From the NCBI GenBank assembly GCA_045106985.1, contig JBGCFQ010000052.1:1-64000 (forward strand): a stretch of 64,000 bases of DNA, in the 5' to 3' direction. The stretch is from JAUIET01 sp045106985 (GTDB lineage Bacteria; Pseudomonadota; Gammaproteobacteria; Pseudomonadales; JAUIET01). The position numbers and the translations under genes are program-made. Of the stretch, positions 24,417 to 32,195 are shown one piece after another. The notes beneath the pieces were generated by a model that saw only the letters and a list, made by a program, of their open reading frames with translations, ran no database searches and was not told where the DNA came from. The number at the start of each line of letters is the position of its first letter. The stretch's first letter is position 1.

Positions 24417-27005
24417 CTAGAAATTAAAGCTTACTTCTACACCAGCTCGTCGGCGGCTACCTGGGTGATCAAAAGTACCTCCAAACTCTGGCGCAGGAAT
24501 AACTTCCTCAAGGTATTTTTCATCTGTCAGGTTAGAGACAAAAGCAGTTACTGCCCAAGCTTCGCCTTCAAGACCAGCACGCAGATTGACAGTAGCGTAG
24601 GAATCACGCTGCGCATTGGTGTAATCAGCTGTACCCAAAGCGCCTGCTCCAGCGCCAAAACCTAGCTCAAACAGTGGCTGAAAGATCGTTGGACGCGGCC
24701 CTTCTTGCACGGTATGAAACCAGGTTTTACCAATAAACTGTGCATCTACTCGCGCAAAAATATTCATGTCATTAGCCAATGGAAAATTAACATCAGCAGA
24801 CACGTTGAAGGTGGACTCAGGCGTGTATGGAGACTCGTTACCAACCGTGTCTGGCCGAGAACTGTTTGCGTTAATTTCGCTGTCTACAATATTTGCTCCA
24901 GCGGATAATCTGAAGTTTTCTGTGGCGTGGAACGTGGCTCCCAGCTCAAAGCCCAGTACTTCAACTTCATCCATGTTCGACACAACGCGCAACAAACCAA
25001 AGGTACCTACAAAGAACTCGAAAAACTGCATGTCGTCAATTTCGGTGTAATAAGCTGCGCCTTCGATTTGCAGGCGACCGTCCATCAAGTTTGTTTTGAA
25101 ACCTAATTCGAATGCACTTGACGTTTCTTCGCCATAGCCATCAGTAATAACGGGCAACGGCACGCCAAGATCGTCGGCAAAGTTAATGCCGATACCGCCA
25201 TTAATAAAACCATTATTGAATATGTTAACTGTAGCGGCGCTACCTGAATTGTTAAAACCACCGGCTTTGAATCCTACGCCCCAACTTGCAAATAACCTTG
25301 TTTCGTCAGTAAGCGCATAGCTTAAGGAGATCTTTGGTTGCAACTCATTGAAGGTTTCACTCTGGTCAGGGATAACGCCAGCCGGGTTAACCAGGCTGCT
25401 TAGACCCGGATTCAATGGGTCATCAAAAACCATGTCAAAGTTCAAATCAATAACTTGCTGAGTGACATCAGTCGGCACAAGACTAGCAACTTCCCGTTTT
25501 TCGCTGTCGTAACGCAGGGCTAGAGAAATCTCGGTTCTGTCATTGATGTCGTATTCCAACTGTCCAAACACTGAAAACACCTGGCTGTCAAAATCATCAT
25601 AAACCAGCGAGGCTGTTCGGTTAGGTCCGTCGACTTGAAGCAAGCCGCGTATTGGCGCTGCACCGCTGTCGCGATTCAGTGAGACTCCTACCTGACGATC
25701 TATATCCAGATAATAAACGCCCGCCATCCAACGCAGGGCTTGGTCGCTCGCTGAAGACAACCTAAGTTCGAAACTGAGGTCTTCCTGATCGCGGAGCTGC
25801 TCTTGAATGCCATCACAGGTTGTCGGCGTATAAGCTCCTAGGAACGATCCATTTGGATCGAAAATCACGCCTACCGGAGACTGACCAATAAACTGTGGCG
25901 ACGGCAATTGAACACCGGCAGCATTTAGGTCTGTAACCGATTGTTGACACGCAGCGTCGCCGTTGTAAAAGCCAAAGGCTGCTGAGGTGCCGTCTGACAT
26001 CAGGTTATTTTCTATGTTGCTGTATAAGACCCAACCAGTGAGCGTCATGTCTTCCATGTCGTATTCAAACTTAGTAGAAAACTCGAGGCTTTCTTGATCA
26101 TTGTCTGAAACGATATTCGGGTTAAAAACGAAATCTACGTCGTTACTATCGAGGTTTGCGTCTGGTGTGCCAGTCGCTGCAGCGAACACAGGCAAATGGA
26201 AGATTGAGTTGAACACAATTGACGAGGCGTCGACTTCACCATAACGCAGCTTGCTATCAATTTGCAGAGACTCGCTAGGCTCCCACACCAAACGCGCATT
26301 AACGTTATAGCCTTCATAGGTATCTACAATTGGCGCATCATTTTGAAAACTGTTTCTAAAGAACCCATCGGTCTCCCGCCAGTCAGCCGACACGCTAAAG
26401 TACAATTCGTCTTCGATTATGGGCCCAGAGTATGCAAGCTGCCCAGTGAAGGTGTCGTCTTCTGCGGCGCTGAATTTACCGCTCAATTCGCTCTCGTTAC
26501 CAGGCGTTTTGGTTGTTACCAATATTGCTCCCGCCGCGGCGCTACGACCATAAATCGCGCCCTGTGGACCTTTAAATATTTCTATCTGCTGTAAGTTGGT
26601 GTACTCACGATTAAAGGCTGCCGGATTGGTGTAAAGAATACCGTCAACCAAATAAGCAAAGCTGTTTTCTGCGTCACGCGCGCCATTAATGCCTCGAATA
26701 TTTACCTGCGAGTCTCCCACTTCAGCCGCGTTGACCATGGTCACGCCCGGCGTTAGCGCGATAAAATCCTCAGCCCTGCTTACACCAGCGCTCCTCAGCA
26801 CACTCTCCGTAAGCGCAGTGACGCTGCCAGGCACATCCAGCAAACTTTCTGATCGCCGCCGAGCAGTCACAGTGACCTCTTCAAGCATAAATTGGCCGGA
26901 AGTTGCAGCAGACTCCTGCGCCAATAACGCAGCTGGCGTTATGAAAGACCCAGCCGCCACTGTAAAAGCTGTGAGACCGAATGGTCGTAAAATGGAAGAT
27001 TTCAT
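24417..27005 (-). CDS. TonB-dependent outer-membrane receptor
   Basis: 862 residues. Signal peptide (about 1-30), then a TonB-box-like EEVTVTARRRSESLLDVPGSVTALTE and plug domain (AEDFIALTPGVTMVNAA, VNIRGINGARDAENSFAYLVDGILYTNP, FKGPQGAIYGRSAAAGAI), then a 22-strand barrel ending RRRAGVEVSFNF with a terminal Phe. First gene of a six-gene operon reaching 17572, so it should import the substrate broken down by the CaiB-HMGL-HyuAB enzymes. Two TTGTATACAA palindromes lie 79 and 144 bp upstream, between it and the regulator gene. Confidence 0.95.
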   Translation of the reverse strand: MKSSILRPFGLTAFTVAAGSFITPAALLAQESAATSGQFMLEEVTVTARRRSESLLDVPGSVTALTESVLRSAGVSRAEDFIALTPGVTMVNAAEVGDSQVNIRGINGARDAENSFAYLVDGILYTNPAAFNREYTNLQQIEIFKGPQGAIYGRSAAAGAILVTTKTPGNESELSGKFSAAEDDTFTGQLAYSGPIIEDELYFSVSADWRETDGFFRNSFQNDAPIVDTYEGYNVNARLVWEPSESLQIDSKLRYGEVDASSIVFNSIFHLPVFAAATGTPDANLDSNDVDFVFNPNIVSDNDQESLEFSTKFEYDMEDMTLTGWVLYSNIENNLMSDGTSAAFGFYNGDAACQQSVTDLNAAGVQLPSPQFIGQSPVGVIFDPNGSFLGAYTPTTCDGIQEQLRDQEDLSFELRLSSASDQALRWMAGVYYLDIDRQVGVSLNRDSGAAPIRGLLQVDGPNRTASLVYDDFDSQVFSVFGQLEYDINDRTEISLALRYDSEKREVASLVPTDVTQQVIDLNFDMVFDDPLNPGLSSLVNPAGVIPDQSETFNELQPKISLSYALTDETRLFASWGVGFKAGGFNNSGSAATVNIFNNGFINGGIGINFADDLGVPLPVITDGYGEETSSAFELGFKTNLMDGRLQIEGAAYYTEIDDMQFFEFFVGTFGLLRVVSNMDEVEVLGFELGATFHATENFRLSAGANIVDSEINANSSRPDTVGNESPYTPESTFNVSADVNFPLANDMNIFARVDAQFIGKTWFHTVQEGPRPTIFQPLFELGFGAGAGALGTADYTNAQRDSYATVNLRAGLEGEAWAVTAFVSNLTDEKYLEEVIPAPEFGGTFDHPGSRRRAGVEVSFNF

Positions 27006-27083
27006 TGTTTATTCCCCGAATTTAGAGCGTTGATGTCTACACAGCTAAGGCGTGGCCGTTTAAAAACAGACTGTTTTGATCCG

Positions 27084-27095
27084 ATTGTATACAAT
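27084..27095. promoter_or_regulatory. GntR operator candidate 1
   Basis: ATTGTATACAAT, a perfect 12-bp palindrome 79 bp before the TonB receptor ATG. It overlaps AT-rich sequence suitable for a -10 region. The core TTGTATACAA recurs at 27149-27158 and 27899-27908. Confidence 0.7.
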
Positions 27096-27148
27096 ATACC
27101 TAGCCAGATCGCTAATGTCTAGTGTCAATGTCTTTTAATGCGGCCAAA

Positions 27149-27158
27149 TTGTATACAA
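27149..27158. promoter_or_regulatory. GntR operator candidate 2
   Basis: TTGTATACAA palindrome between the receptor and the regulator, 54 bp from site 1 centre to centre region; probable second site for cooperative binding. Confidence 0.65.
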
Positions 27159-27200
27159 CTGAGTGACTCAGAGTTTATACGTCTTCGCTAGCAATCTGGA

Positions 27201-27836
27201 TTAGTGCTTAGCATTAAAAACTCGTCTTGCTGCCATTACATGTGCGCACATTACCGCATAGGCCCAGTCACCATCTCCAGATTCGATTGCATCAACTAAC
27301 TCTACATGGTGACGAGCACTGCGATTCAAGTCATCACGTGTGTAGTCTCTGAACGTTTGAAACACCAAGGGTGCACTCGATAGCGTGGCAAGCATTGCCT
27401 GCAAGCGTGAGCTAGCAGCAGCTTGCTGCAAGCGCTCATGAAATTTGTTATTCAGATCTGCTATACGCTCCATATAGCCTGCACTGTGTTTTTTCGCTTC
27501 ATTGCTTTGCGCAGACGCAAGTTGTCGAAGCTCTACAATATCTTCTTTACTAGCCCGCTGGGCCGCCAAACGCGCCGCATAGCCTTCAAGCATAACTCGC
27601 AGTTCAAAGATGTCGTCGGCGTCGCTGTGCGTCCAGCTCGCTACCACCGCTCCCTGGTGAGCAGTAACGGTGAGGAGCCCTTCCGATTCAAGGCGCTGCA
27701 AAGCCTCGCGAACAGGCGTGCGGCTTACTCCAGCGGCGGCTGATACTTCTTGCTCTGTAACCCTTGCGCCGGGCGGGTAGCTGCCGTCAATAATGGATGC
27801 GCGCAAGGTATTATAGGCATGCTGTGCAGCTTTCAT
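27201..27836 (-). CDS. GntR-family (FCD domain) transcriptional regulator
   Basis: 211 residues. Winged helix: AYNTLRASIIDGSYPPGARVTEQEVSAAAGVSRTPVREALQRLESEGLLTV (residues 8-57), a classic GntR HTH. The all-helical C-terminal FCD domain has EDIFELRVMLEGYAARLAAQ and FHERLQQAAASSRL, with His residues (HHVEL) expected to bind metal and an organic acid. Placed directly before the receptor-catabolic operon on the same strand, with palindromes on both sides. Inferred: represses the receptor operon and itself, released by a carboxylate pathway intermediate. Confidence 0.93.
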   Translation of the reverse strand: MKAAQHAYNTLRASIIDGSYPPGARVTEQEVSAAAGVSRTPVREALQRLESEGLLTVTAHQGAVVASWTHSDADDIFELRVMLEGYAARLAAQRASKEDIVELRQLASAQSNEAKKHSAGYMERIADLNNKFHERLQQAAASSRLQAMLATLSSAPLVFQTFRDYTRDDLNRSARHHVELVDAIESGDGDWAYAVMCAHVMAARRVFNAKH

Positions 27837-27898
27837 GATGTTCTTACAGCCTTAAGATGTGCATAAGAAGTTTGTTTTTTTTAGCGTCGACTATGCGA

Positions 27899-27908
27899 TT
27901 GTATACAA
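27899..27908. promoter_or_regulatory. GntR operator candidate 3
   Basis: TTGTATACAA, 63 bp before the gntR ATG and 101 bp before the divergent VOC gene, so it could control both. A degenerate relative (CGTATACT, core 27963-27968) is closer to the VOC gene. Confidence 0.65.
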
Positions 27909-28008
27909 AATGGCGGTGAGTTGTATTGATACAGCAATATTCAAATGTCTATCTACGCCACCGTATACTACTTGAGCCCATTTATGACAGGCTTTAGGGA
28001 GACTGAAT

Positions 28009-28422
28009 ATGACGACACTAACGACTATCCATCACATAAACTTCATCGTTAAGGATCTTAATGCTTCTGTCGCAGATTACCGAAGGGTTTTAGGTTTGGG
28101 GGAGTTCTTACACGAAGAGCTAATCGAGCGTGGAGTATCTACAGCCAGGATTTTGCTCGGTGGCGTTTGGCTAGTACTTGTAAGCCCACACAGTGCACAT
28201 TCGATACCTGGCCGCTATCTCAAAGAAAATGGTGAAGGATTTTTTCTACTGTCTTTTGGCGTTAACGATCTAAAAGATGCCCTGGCCGAAATGGCCACTC
28301 GCGGAACAGTGAGCAACACGAACATCGCGCGACGTGGCTTGTCAGATTGGTTAGTCGCTGACTTGAATACGTCAGCCAGCCTGGGAGCCTATTTTCATCT
28401 TACGGAAAACGCTGTCGATTAA
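28009..28422 (+). CDS. VOC/glyoxalase-like protein
   Basis: 137 residues. Two beta-alpha-beta-beta-beta modules: HHINFIVKDLNASVADYRRVLG with an early metal-type His, and LSFGVNDLKDALAEM in the second half. The late DLNTSASLGAYFHLT ends the fold. VOC enzymes include methylmalonyl-CoA epimerase, glyoxalase and dioxygenases; I cannot choose. GGAG seven bases upstream supports the start. Divergent from gntR with the palindrome between them, so it likely belongs to the regulon. Confidence 0.85.
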   Translation: MTTLTTIHHINFIVKDLNASVADYRRVLGLGEFLHEELIERGVSTARILLGGVWLVLVSPHSAHSIPGRYLKENGEGFFLLSFGVNDLKDALAEMATRGTVSNTNIARRGLSDWLVADLNTSASLGAYFHLTENAVD

Positions 28423-28465
28423 GCCTTGCAAACTAAGCGCTGCAAAGCCGGCTTGACCAAGGCAT

Positions 28466-29041
28466 TTATGCCTCAGGGTTTGATGTTGCGGCCTGTAAAG
28501 CCTTTAAGGCCTCTACTTGCTCTGCAGGCAGCTCCATTGCATCGCATCTTGGGTCAGTATTCTGAATAGCTTTTATCATTAGCGGCGTTAGAGGAATGGT
28601 GTCACAGCCATGGCCTGTCTCGCAGATTAAATCGCGACCGGGATTTGCTTTTATGTGGCAAGCAAAGCAATTGCCGCCGAATCTATTAACGACGTCAACA
28701 AAACCACGGCCACGTATAGAGCTGGTATCACTGGCAACATCAAGCTCGAAAAACTCCCAATCTTTCGTTGCTGGGCTGAACCCCTTGTGGTGTTTAACCA
28801 TCACCTCACTAGGCACCAACTGAACCACGGAGCCTTCCGGGTACTCTCCAGTTCCAGCGGTAGCCACCTTAACAGTGGCCTCAGTATTCCCAAGTACATT
28901 AGAAACAAAAAACCCTCGCACTGGTGTCATATCGCGAATGCAACTGAAGTCATTCGCGCCTATTTCCGGTAACTCAGCAACCGAGGATGTCGCTAACAAA
29001 CTAGTTATAATTAGAATCCCTACGTGAACTACCTTTTTCAT
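28466..29041 (-). CDS. Exported haem protein, cytochrome P460-like
   Basis: About 191 residues. A signal peptide (MKKVVHVGILIITSLLATSSVA) precedes a domain with one CxxCH haem site, GGNCFACHIKANPGRD, two thirds along. Segments such as VRGFFVSNVLGNTEA and DWEFFELDV resemble cytochrome P460-family proteins, where haem is also cross-linked to a lysine. A second cysteine-rich stretch (ICETGHGCDTIPL) follows. The P460 lysine cannot be assigned by eye. Periplasmic; redox or NO/hydroxylamine chemistry is possible. The ATG at 29041 gives a normal signal peptide; a longer start at 29059 is less likely. Confidence 0.55.
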   Translation of the reverse strand: MKKVVHVGILIITSLLATSSVAELPEIGANDFSCIRDMTPVRGFFVSNVLGNTEATVKVATAGTGEYPEGSVVQLVPSEVMVKHHKGFSPATKDWEFFELDVASDTSSIRGRGFVDVVNRFGGNCFACHIKANPGRDLICETGHGCDTIPLTPLMIKAIQNTDPRCDAMELPAEQVEALKALQAATSNPEA

Positions 29042-29093
29042 TGAGCTATCCAATATCATTCAATTTTCATTAGCTACAGTATCAGATCGCTGA

Positions 29094-29876
29094 TTATGAT
29101 CCAGTGAAAGTAGGCTTTCGCTTATTCAAAAATGCGTCAATACCCTCAAGCGCATCTTTTGTTCTTGCGGATGCCGCAATGCTTCTGGTTTCTAGCTCCA
29201 TTTGCGTTTCCAGCCCATGCGAAAAAGTATCGTTGAGCAAGGCTTTCACTTTGCCGAAGGCAAGTGTTGGACCTTTCGCTAATTTATCGGCCAGCTCTTG
29301 TACTGACTGCTCTAGCTTGTCATCGGCAACCACTTTGGTTACAAGCCCCCAATCAGCGGCTTCTTCGGCGCTTAGTTTGCGGTTGGTTAACATCAACTCG
29401 CGCGTTCTTAACTCACCAATGCGACGAGGAAGGAAGTAAGTAGAGCTGCCGTCGGGTGACAAGCCCGCCGCAGTGTAAGCCATCGTGAAACTTGCTGATT
29501 CAGCGGCGTATACCAGGTCGCAGGCACTCGCAAGGCTCATGCCGGCACCTGCGCAGGGGCCATGCACTGCTGCTATAACAGGCGCATTCATTCTCGCCAG
29601 CCGCGAAATGGCCATATGAAGATAAAGCGTTAACTCATTAAGCAATCGCGGCAGATGTTCAAGCTCGGCAGCAAACGACGCTAGATCACCACCCGCTGAG
29701 AAAAAACGACCGCTGCCACCAATAATCACGGCTCTCACACTCTGCTCTTCGCAGTGGTGCACCGCATCGGCCAGCTCTTGCATCAGTTTTAAGTTCATGC
29801 CGTTGGCAGAATCAGGTCGATTGAGTGTGATGCGAGCTACAGCGTTTTCAACTGTGAAAGTGATAGTTTCGTACAT
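29094..29876 (-). CDS. Enoyl-CoA hydratase/isomerase family protein
   Basis: 260 residues. Crotonase signatures: ITLNRPDSANGMNLKLMQEL, SGRFFSAGGDLASFA (oxyanion hole near 60-70), AAVHGPCAGAGMSLASACDLVYAAESA and AYTAAGLSPDGSSTYFLPR. The conserved Glu residues of true hydratases are not obvious in the second motif (GLSPDGS), so isomerase or other crotonase chemistry is possible. Acts on CoA esters in the cytoplasm. It is separated from the HyuAB operon by other genes but fits the same CoA-based catabolism. Confidence 0.9.
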   Translation of the reverse strand: MYETITFTVENAVARITLNRPDSANGMNLKLMQELADAVHHCEEQSVRAVIIGGSGRFFSAGGDLASFAAELEHLPRLLNELTLYLHMAISRLARMNAPVIAAVHGPCAGAGMSLASACDLVYAAESASFTMAYTAAGLSPDGSSTYFLPRRIGELRTRELMLTNRKLSAEEAADWGLVTKVVADDKLEQSVQELADKLAKGPTLAFGKVKALLNDTFSHGLETQMELETRSIAASARTKDALEGIDAFLNKRKPTFTGS

Positions 29877-29913
29877 AGGCCAAGGTATCCGAGTCCATTA
29901 AAAGGCAGACAAT

Positions 29914-30198
29914 TTACCCGCCTTTTAATGTGGATGCAATCGAGCCCGCTTTTGGGGAAGATCCGTCAGTATCTGCATTTACTCGCAGAGACTCTTGCTG
30001 AGGCTGCCAATCGGGATGAGCAAACAGTCGCATCCATACCTCATGCAACGAACTAGAGCGAATAAGGTCACGTACTAGGCCAGGTAATTCGGAGAACCAA
30101 ACAACAAAGGGGTTAACGCTATGGAAATCCCGTTTTAAGCCATAGCGCGGCGTTTCTTCCTCGCATTGATAGTGATACTGATTCGTTCTTAAACACGC
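29914..30198 (-). pseudogene. Sterol desaturase-like gene, 3' remnant
   Basis: A 95-codon stretch with no start, open from 30198 to a stop at 29914. Its translation reads QCEEETPRYGLKRDFHSVNP followed by PFVVWFSELPGLVRDLIRSS and LFAHPDWQP, which matches the C-terminal region after the last histidine box in the fatty-acid hydroxylase/sterol desaturase superfamily. An in-frame stop lies just upstream (30199-30201) and no histidine boxes follow, so only the tail survived. Probable leftover of deletion next to the mosaic 30-32 kb patch. Confidence 0.55.
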
Positions 30199-30296
30199 CT
30201 AAGCGCTGGAGGGACGACGCACTTGCAGTTGACCTTGAGCCTCGACATTGGACTAGCTCAAGCGCATAGTGTTAGACGTAGCTGCGAGGAAAGTAT

Positions 30297-31010
30297 ATGC
30301 ACATCGGTCTCATTGGCGGCATTGGTCCTGCCGCGACGGAGTTCTACTATGGTGGTCTAGTGCGAAATTGTATGGACTCATCAGCGACACTTGAACTAAC
30401 TGTCGCGCACGCGGATATGAACGTGCTTTTGGAAAACATGGCTGCTGACGCGCGCGATCAGCAAGCTGAAGTCTTTCTCAATCATTTGGATCAGCTTGTC
30501 GGAGCTGGGGCTGCGGTCGCTGCGGTGACGTCGATTGCCGGCCATTTTTGTTTTGCCGAGTTAGAAGCCATATCGCCGCTACCTCTTGTTAGCGCGCTTA
30601 AGGCTCTAGAACAGGAACTCGGACGCCGGGACATTGGCCGAGTTGGTCTGTTGGGTTCTCAGATCGCCATTGAGTCCCATCTTTACGGCTCATTGATCGA
30701 TTTCGAGGTTGCTCTGCCGAGCAGCAAAGAAATAGCTGCGGTTAGTAAAGAGTATTTTGCGATGGCCACCGCGCAGCATGCTAACGAAGCTCAACGAGAG
30801 CTGTTCTTCTCGGTCGGTGCGCGTCTTTGTTCAGAACAGAACGCTGAAGTTGTTGTTTTGGCCGGTACCGACATGTTTCTGGCCTTTGCAGATGCAAGCC
30901 CAGGATTCCCGGTTATCGATTGCGCAGAGGTGCACATTAGAGAGTTAGCTGTGATTGCGCAGAAGAGTGTCACTCAGTCTGCCGGTCGACCCGCTGCAAG
31001 AGTGAGATAA
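30297..31010 (+). CDS. Aspartate/glutamate racemase-like protein without catalytic cysteines
   Basis: 237 residues. N-terminal HIGLIGGIGPAATEFYYGGLV is the Asp/Glu racemase signature. In the active family two cysteines act as acid and base, in (P/A)CNTAH and GCTE. Here the first position reads VTSIAGHF (Thr-Ser for Cys-Asn) and the second VLAGTDMFLAF (Gly for Cys). Both cysteines are gone, so ordinary racemisation is unlikely; it may be a binding protein or a hydantoin-racemase relative with other chemistry. Strong GAGGA site before the ATG indicates the gene is expressed. Flanked by the desaturase remnant and the IS30 remnant. Confidence 0.8.
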   Translation: MHIGLIGGIGPAATEFYYGGLVRNCMDSSATLELTVAHADMNVLLENMAADARDQQAEVFLNHLDQLVGAGAAVAAVTSIAGHFCFAELEAISPLPLVSALKALEQELGRRDIGRVGLLGSQIAIESHLYGSLIDFEVALPSSKEIAAVSKEYFAMATAQHANEAQRELFFSVGARLCSEQNAEVVVLAGTDMFLAFADASPGFPVIDCAEVHIRELAVIAQKSVTQSAGRPAARVR

Positions 31011-31094
31011 TGCCGAGTTTATCTACTTCTTTCATCGGTTATTGGCCGAACGCTGCTATTGATATCTAGAAATCTGAAGTTCCGCTCCTAGGTG

Positions 31095-31806
31095 CGGTTT
31101 CAACCGGTCGATGCAACACATGGGTTAAACCGGTCTGCCGGTGTTTGGAAGTCTAACGTCTTTCAGGGTCGTTCGTTAAGTTGCCGTGCAACGGCATTCA
31201 ATTTTGCTTGTGAGTGAACTGACAGATCGGTACCTTTTGGGAAGTACTGCCTCAGCAATCCATTCGTGTTCTCATTTGAACCACGTAGCCATGGACTCGG
31301 TGGATCACAGAAGTACACTTTGATATCGGTCGCTAAGGTGAACCGTTGATGATCGGCCACTTCTTTGCCCCGATCCCAAGTGAGTGATTTGTAGAGTTCG
31401 CCAGGCAGCCTATGCGCATATTTGATCAACGCGTTAATCACCGTTTCGATTGATCTCTCGACTGATTGTCTAGGGTGATCGGTTGAGTCTTAAGGCGATC
31501 GAACGTGCTGTCTCATTTGTCACAATGCCTCGAGAAATCTCTTCTCGTTCAACCAACGTGAGTGCGATTCGTGAGCGTGTTTATCAGGCGATCGTATCCC
31601 GCCTGATCTAGCCAGAATGCGAGCGATTGATCCGTGGCTTCTATCGAATAGTTGCGCGATGACTTGGAGTGAATCTCCTTTTTGCCAGCGATTCCACATC
31701 AACGCTTTGTCTGTTTCGGTGTAGTAAGTTCTTTGCCTGTACTTCATGCTCAACATCCTCCTCTAGCTGTCTAGAGATTAGATGTTGCATCGAGCAATTG
31801 AAACCG
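31095..31806 (-). mobile_element. IS30-family insertion sequence, decayed remnant
   Basis: Bounded by inverted repeats: GTTGCATCGA-N4-TTGAAACCG matches on both ends (left about 31095-31117 in inverted form, right about 31784-31806). An intact IS30 is over 1 kb; this copy is about 712 bp, so the middle is deleted. The transposase open frames that remain are listed separately as a pseudogene. Confidence 0.75.
31100..31756 (-). pseudogene. IS30 transposase pseudogene
   Basis: The N-terminal HTH and the C-terminal DDE part survive. Damage seen: a frameshift near 31545 (the neighbouring frame then reads ISRGIVTNETARSIALRLNRSP), a TAG inside RSPxTISREINRNG, loss of roughly 150 codons after that, and a TGA in place of an arginine codon in NERPxKTL before the end (TPADRFNPCVASTG). 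The remaining block KSLTWDRGKEVADH and SPWLRGSNENTNGL is standard IS30. Not functional. Confidence 0.85.
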
Positions 31807-31878
31807 TAGGCAAAAGCCGCTCTCCAAATATGGGCTAGGTTTGATCTCCTCGTTTAACTTAAAAATTCTGGCCTATCG

Positions 31879-32151
31879 CTAGCTTTTAACCTTCGACAGC
31901 AGATCCACCAGCTCACCAAACTTCTTACGCTGCTCTTCAGGGTCGCCGGAGGTAATTGCCTTTTCTACACAAGTAGCAGAGTGGTCTTTAAGGATTGCAT
32001 CCTCCACTTTTGCTAGCGCTGACTTGATGGCCTGAACCTGTTGAAGCACTTCGATACAGTAGCGCTCTTCTTCGATCATGCGAACGATGCCCCTAACTTG
32101 GCCTTCGATTCGGTTAAGACGTTTAACAGTAGCCTGTTTATCTAAGTTCAT
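31879..32151 (-). CDS. csoR: CsoR-type copper-sensing repressor
   Basis: 90 residues, all helical. The Cu(I) ligand set of CsoR is present at the right spacing: Cys32 in YCIEV, His57 and Cys61 in DHSATCVEKA, which separates it from RcnR (Ni/Co) and FrmR (formaldehyde). N-terminal RLNRIEGQVRGI is the family DNA-facing helix. Divergent from copA with 44 bp between starts; the inverted repeat there is the probable operator. Known mechanism: Cu(I) binding releases DNA and derepresses copper genes. Confidence 0.93.
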   Translation of the reverse strand: MNLDKQATVKRLNRIEGQVRGIVRMIEEERYCIEVLQQVQAIKSALAKVEDAILKDHSATCVEKAITSGDPEEQRKKFGELVDLLSKVKS

Positions 32152-32158
32152 TTCTCTA

Positions 32159-32189
32159 TTGACATATACCCTATAGGGGTATGTAGTAT
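32159..32189 (+). promoter_or_regulatory. copA promoter with CsoR operator in the spacer
   Basis: TTGACA (32159-32164) and TAGTAT (32184-32189) are separated by 19 bp. The spacer holds the inverted repeat ATACCC-TATAG-GGGTAT (32166-32182). The start ATG at 32196 is seven bases after the -10, with no ribosome site, so the transcript may be leaderless. Confidence 0.65.
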
Positions 32190-32195
32190 ATCACT

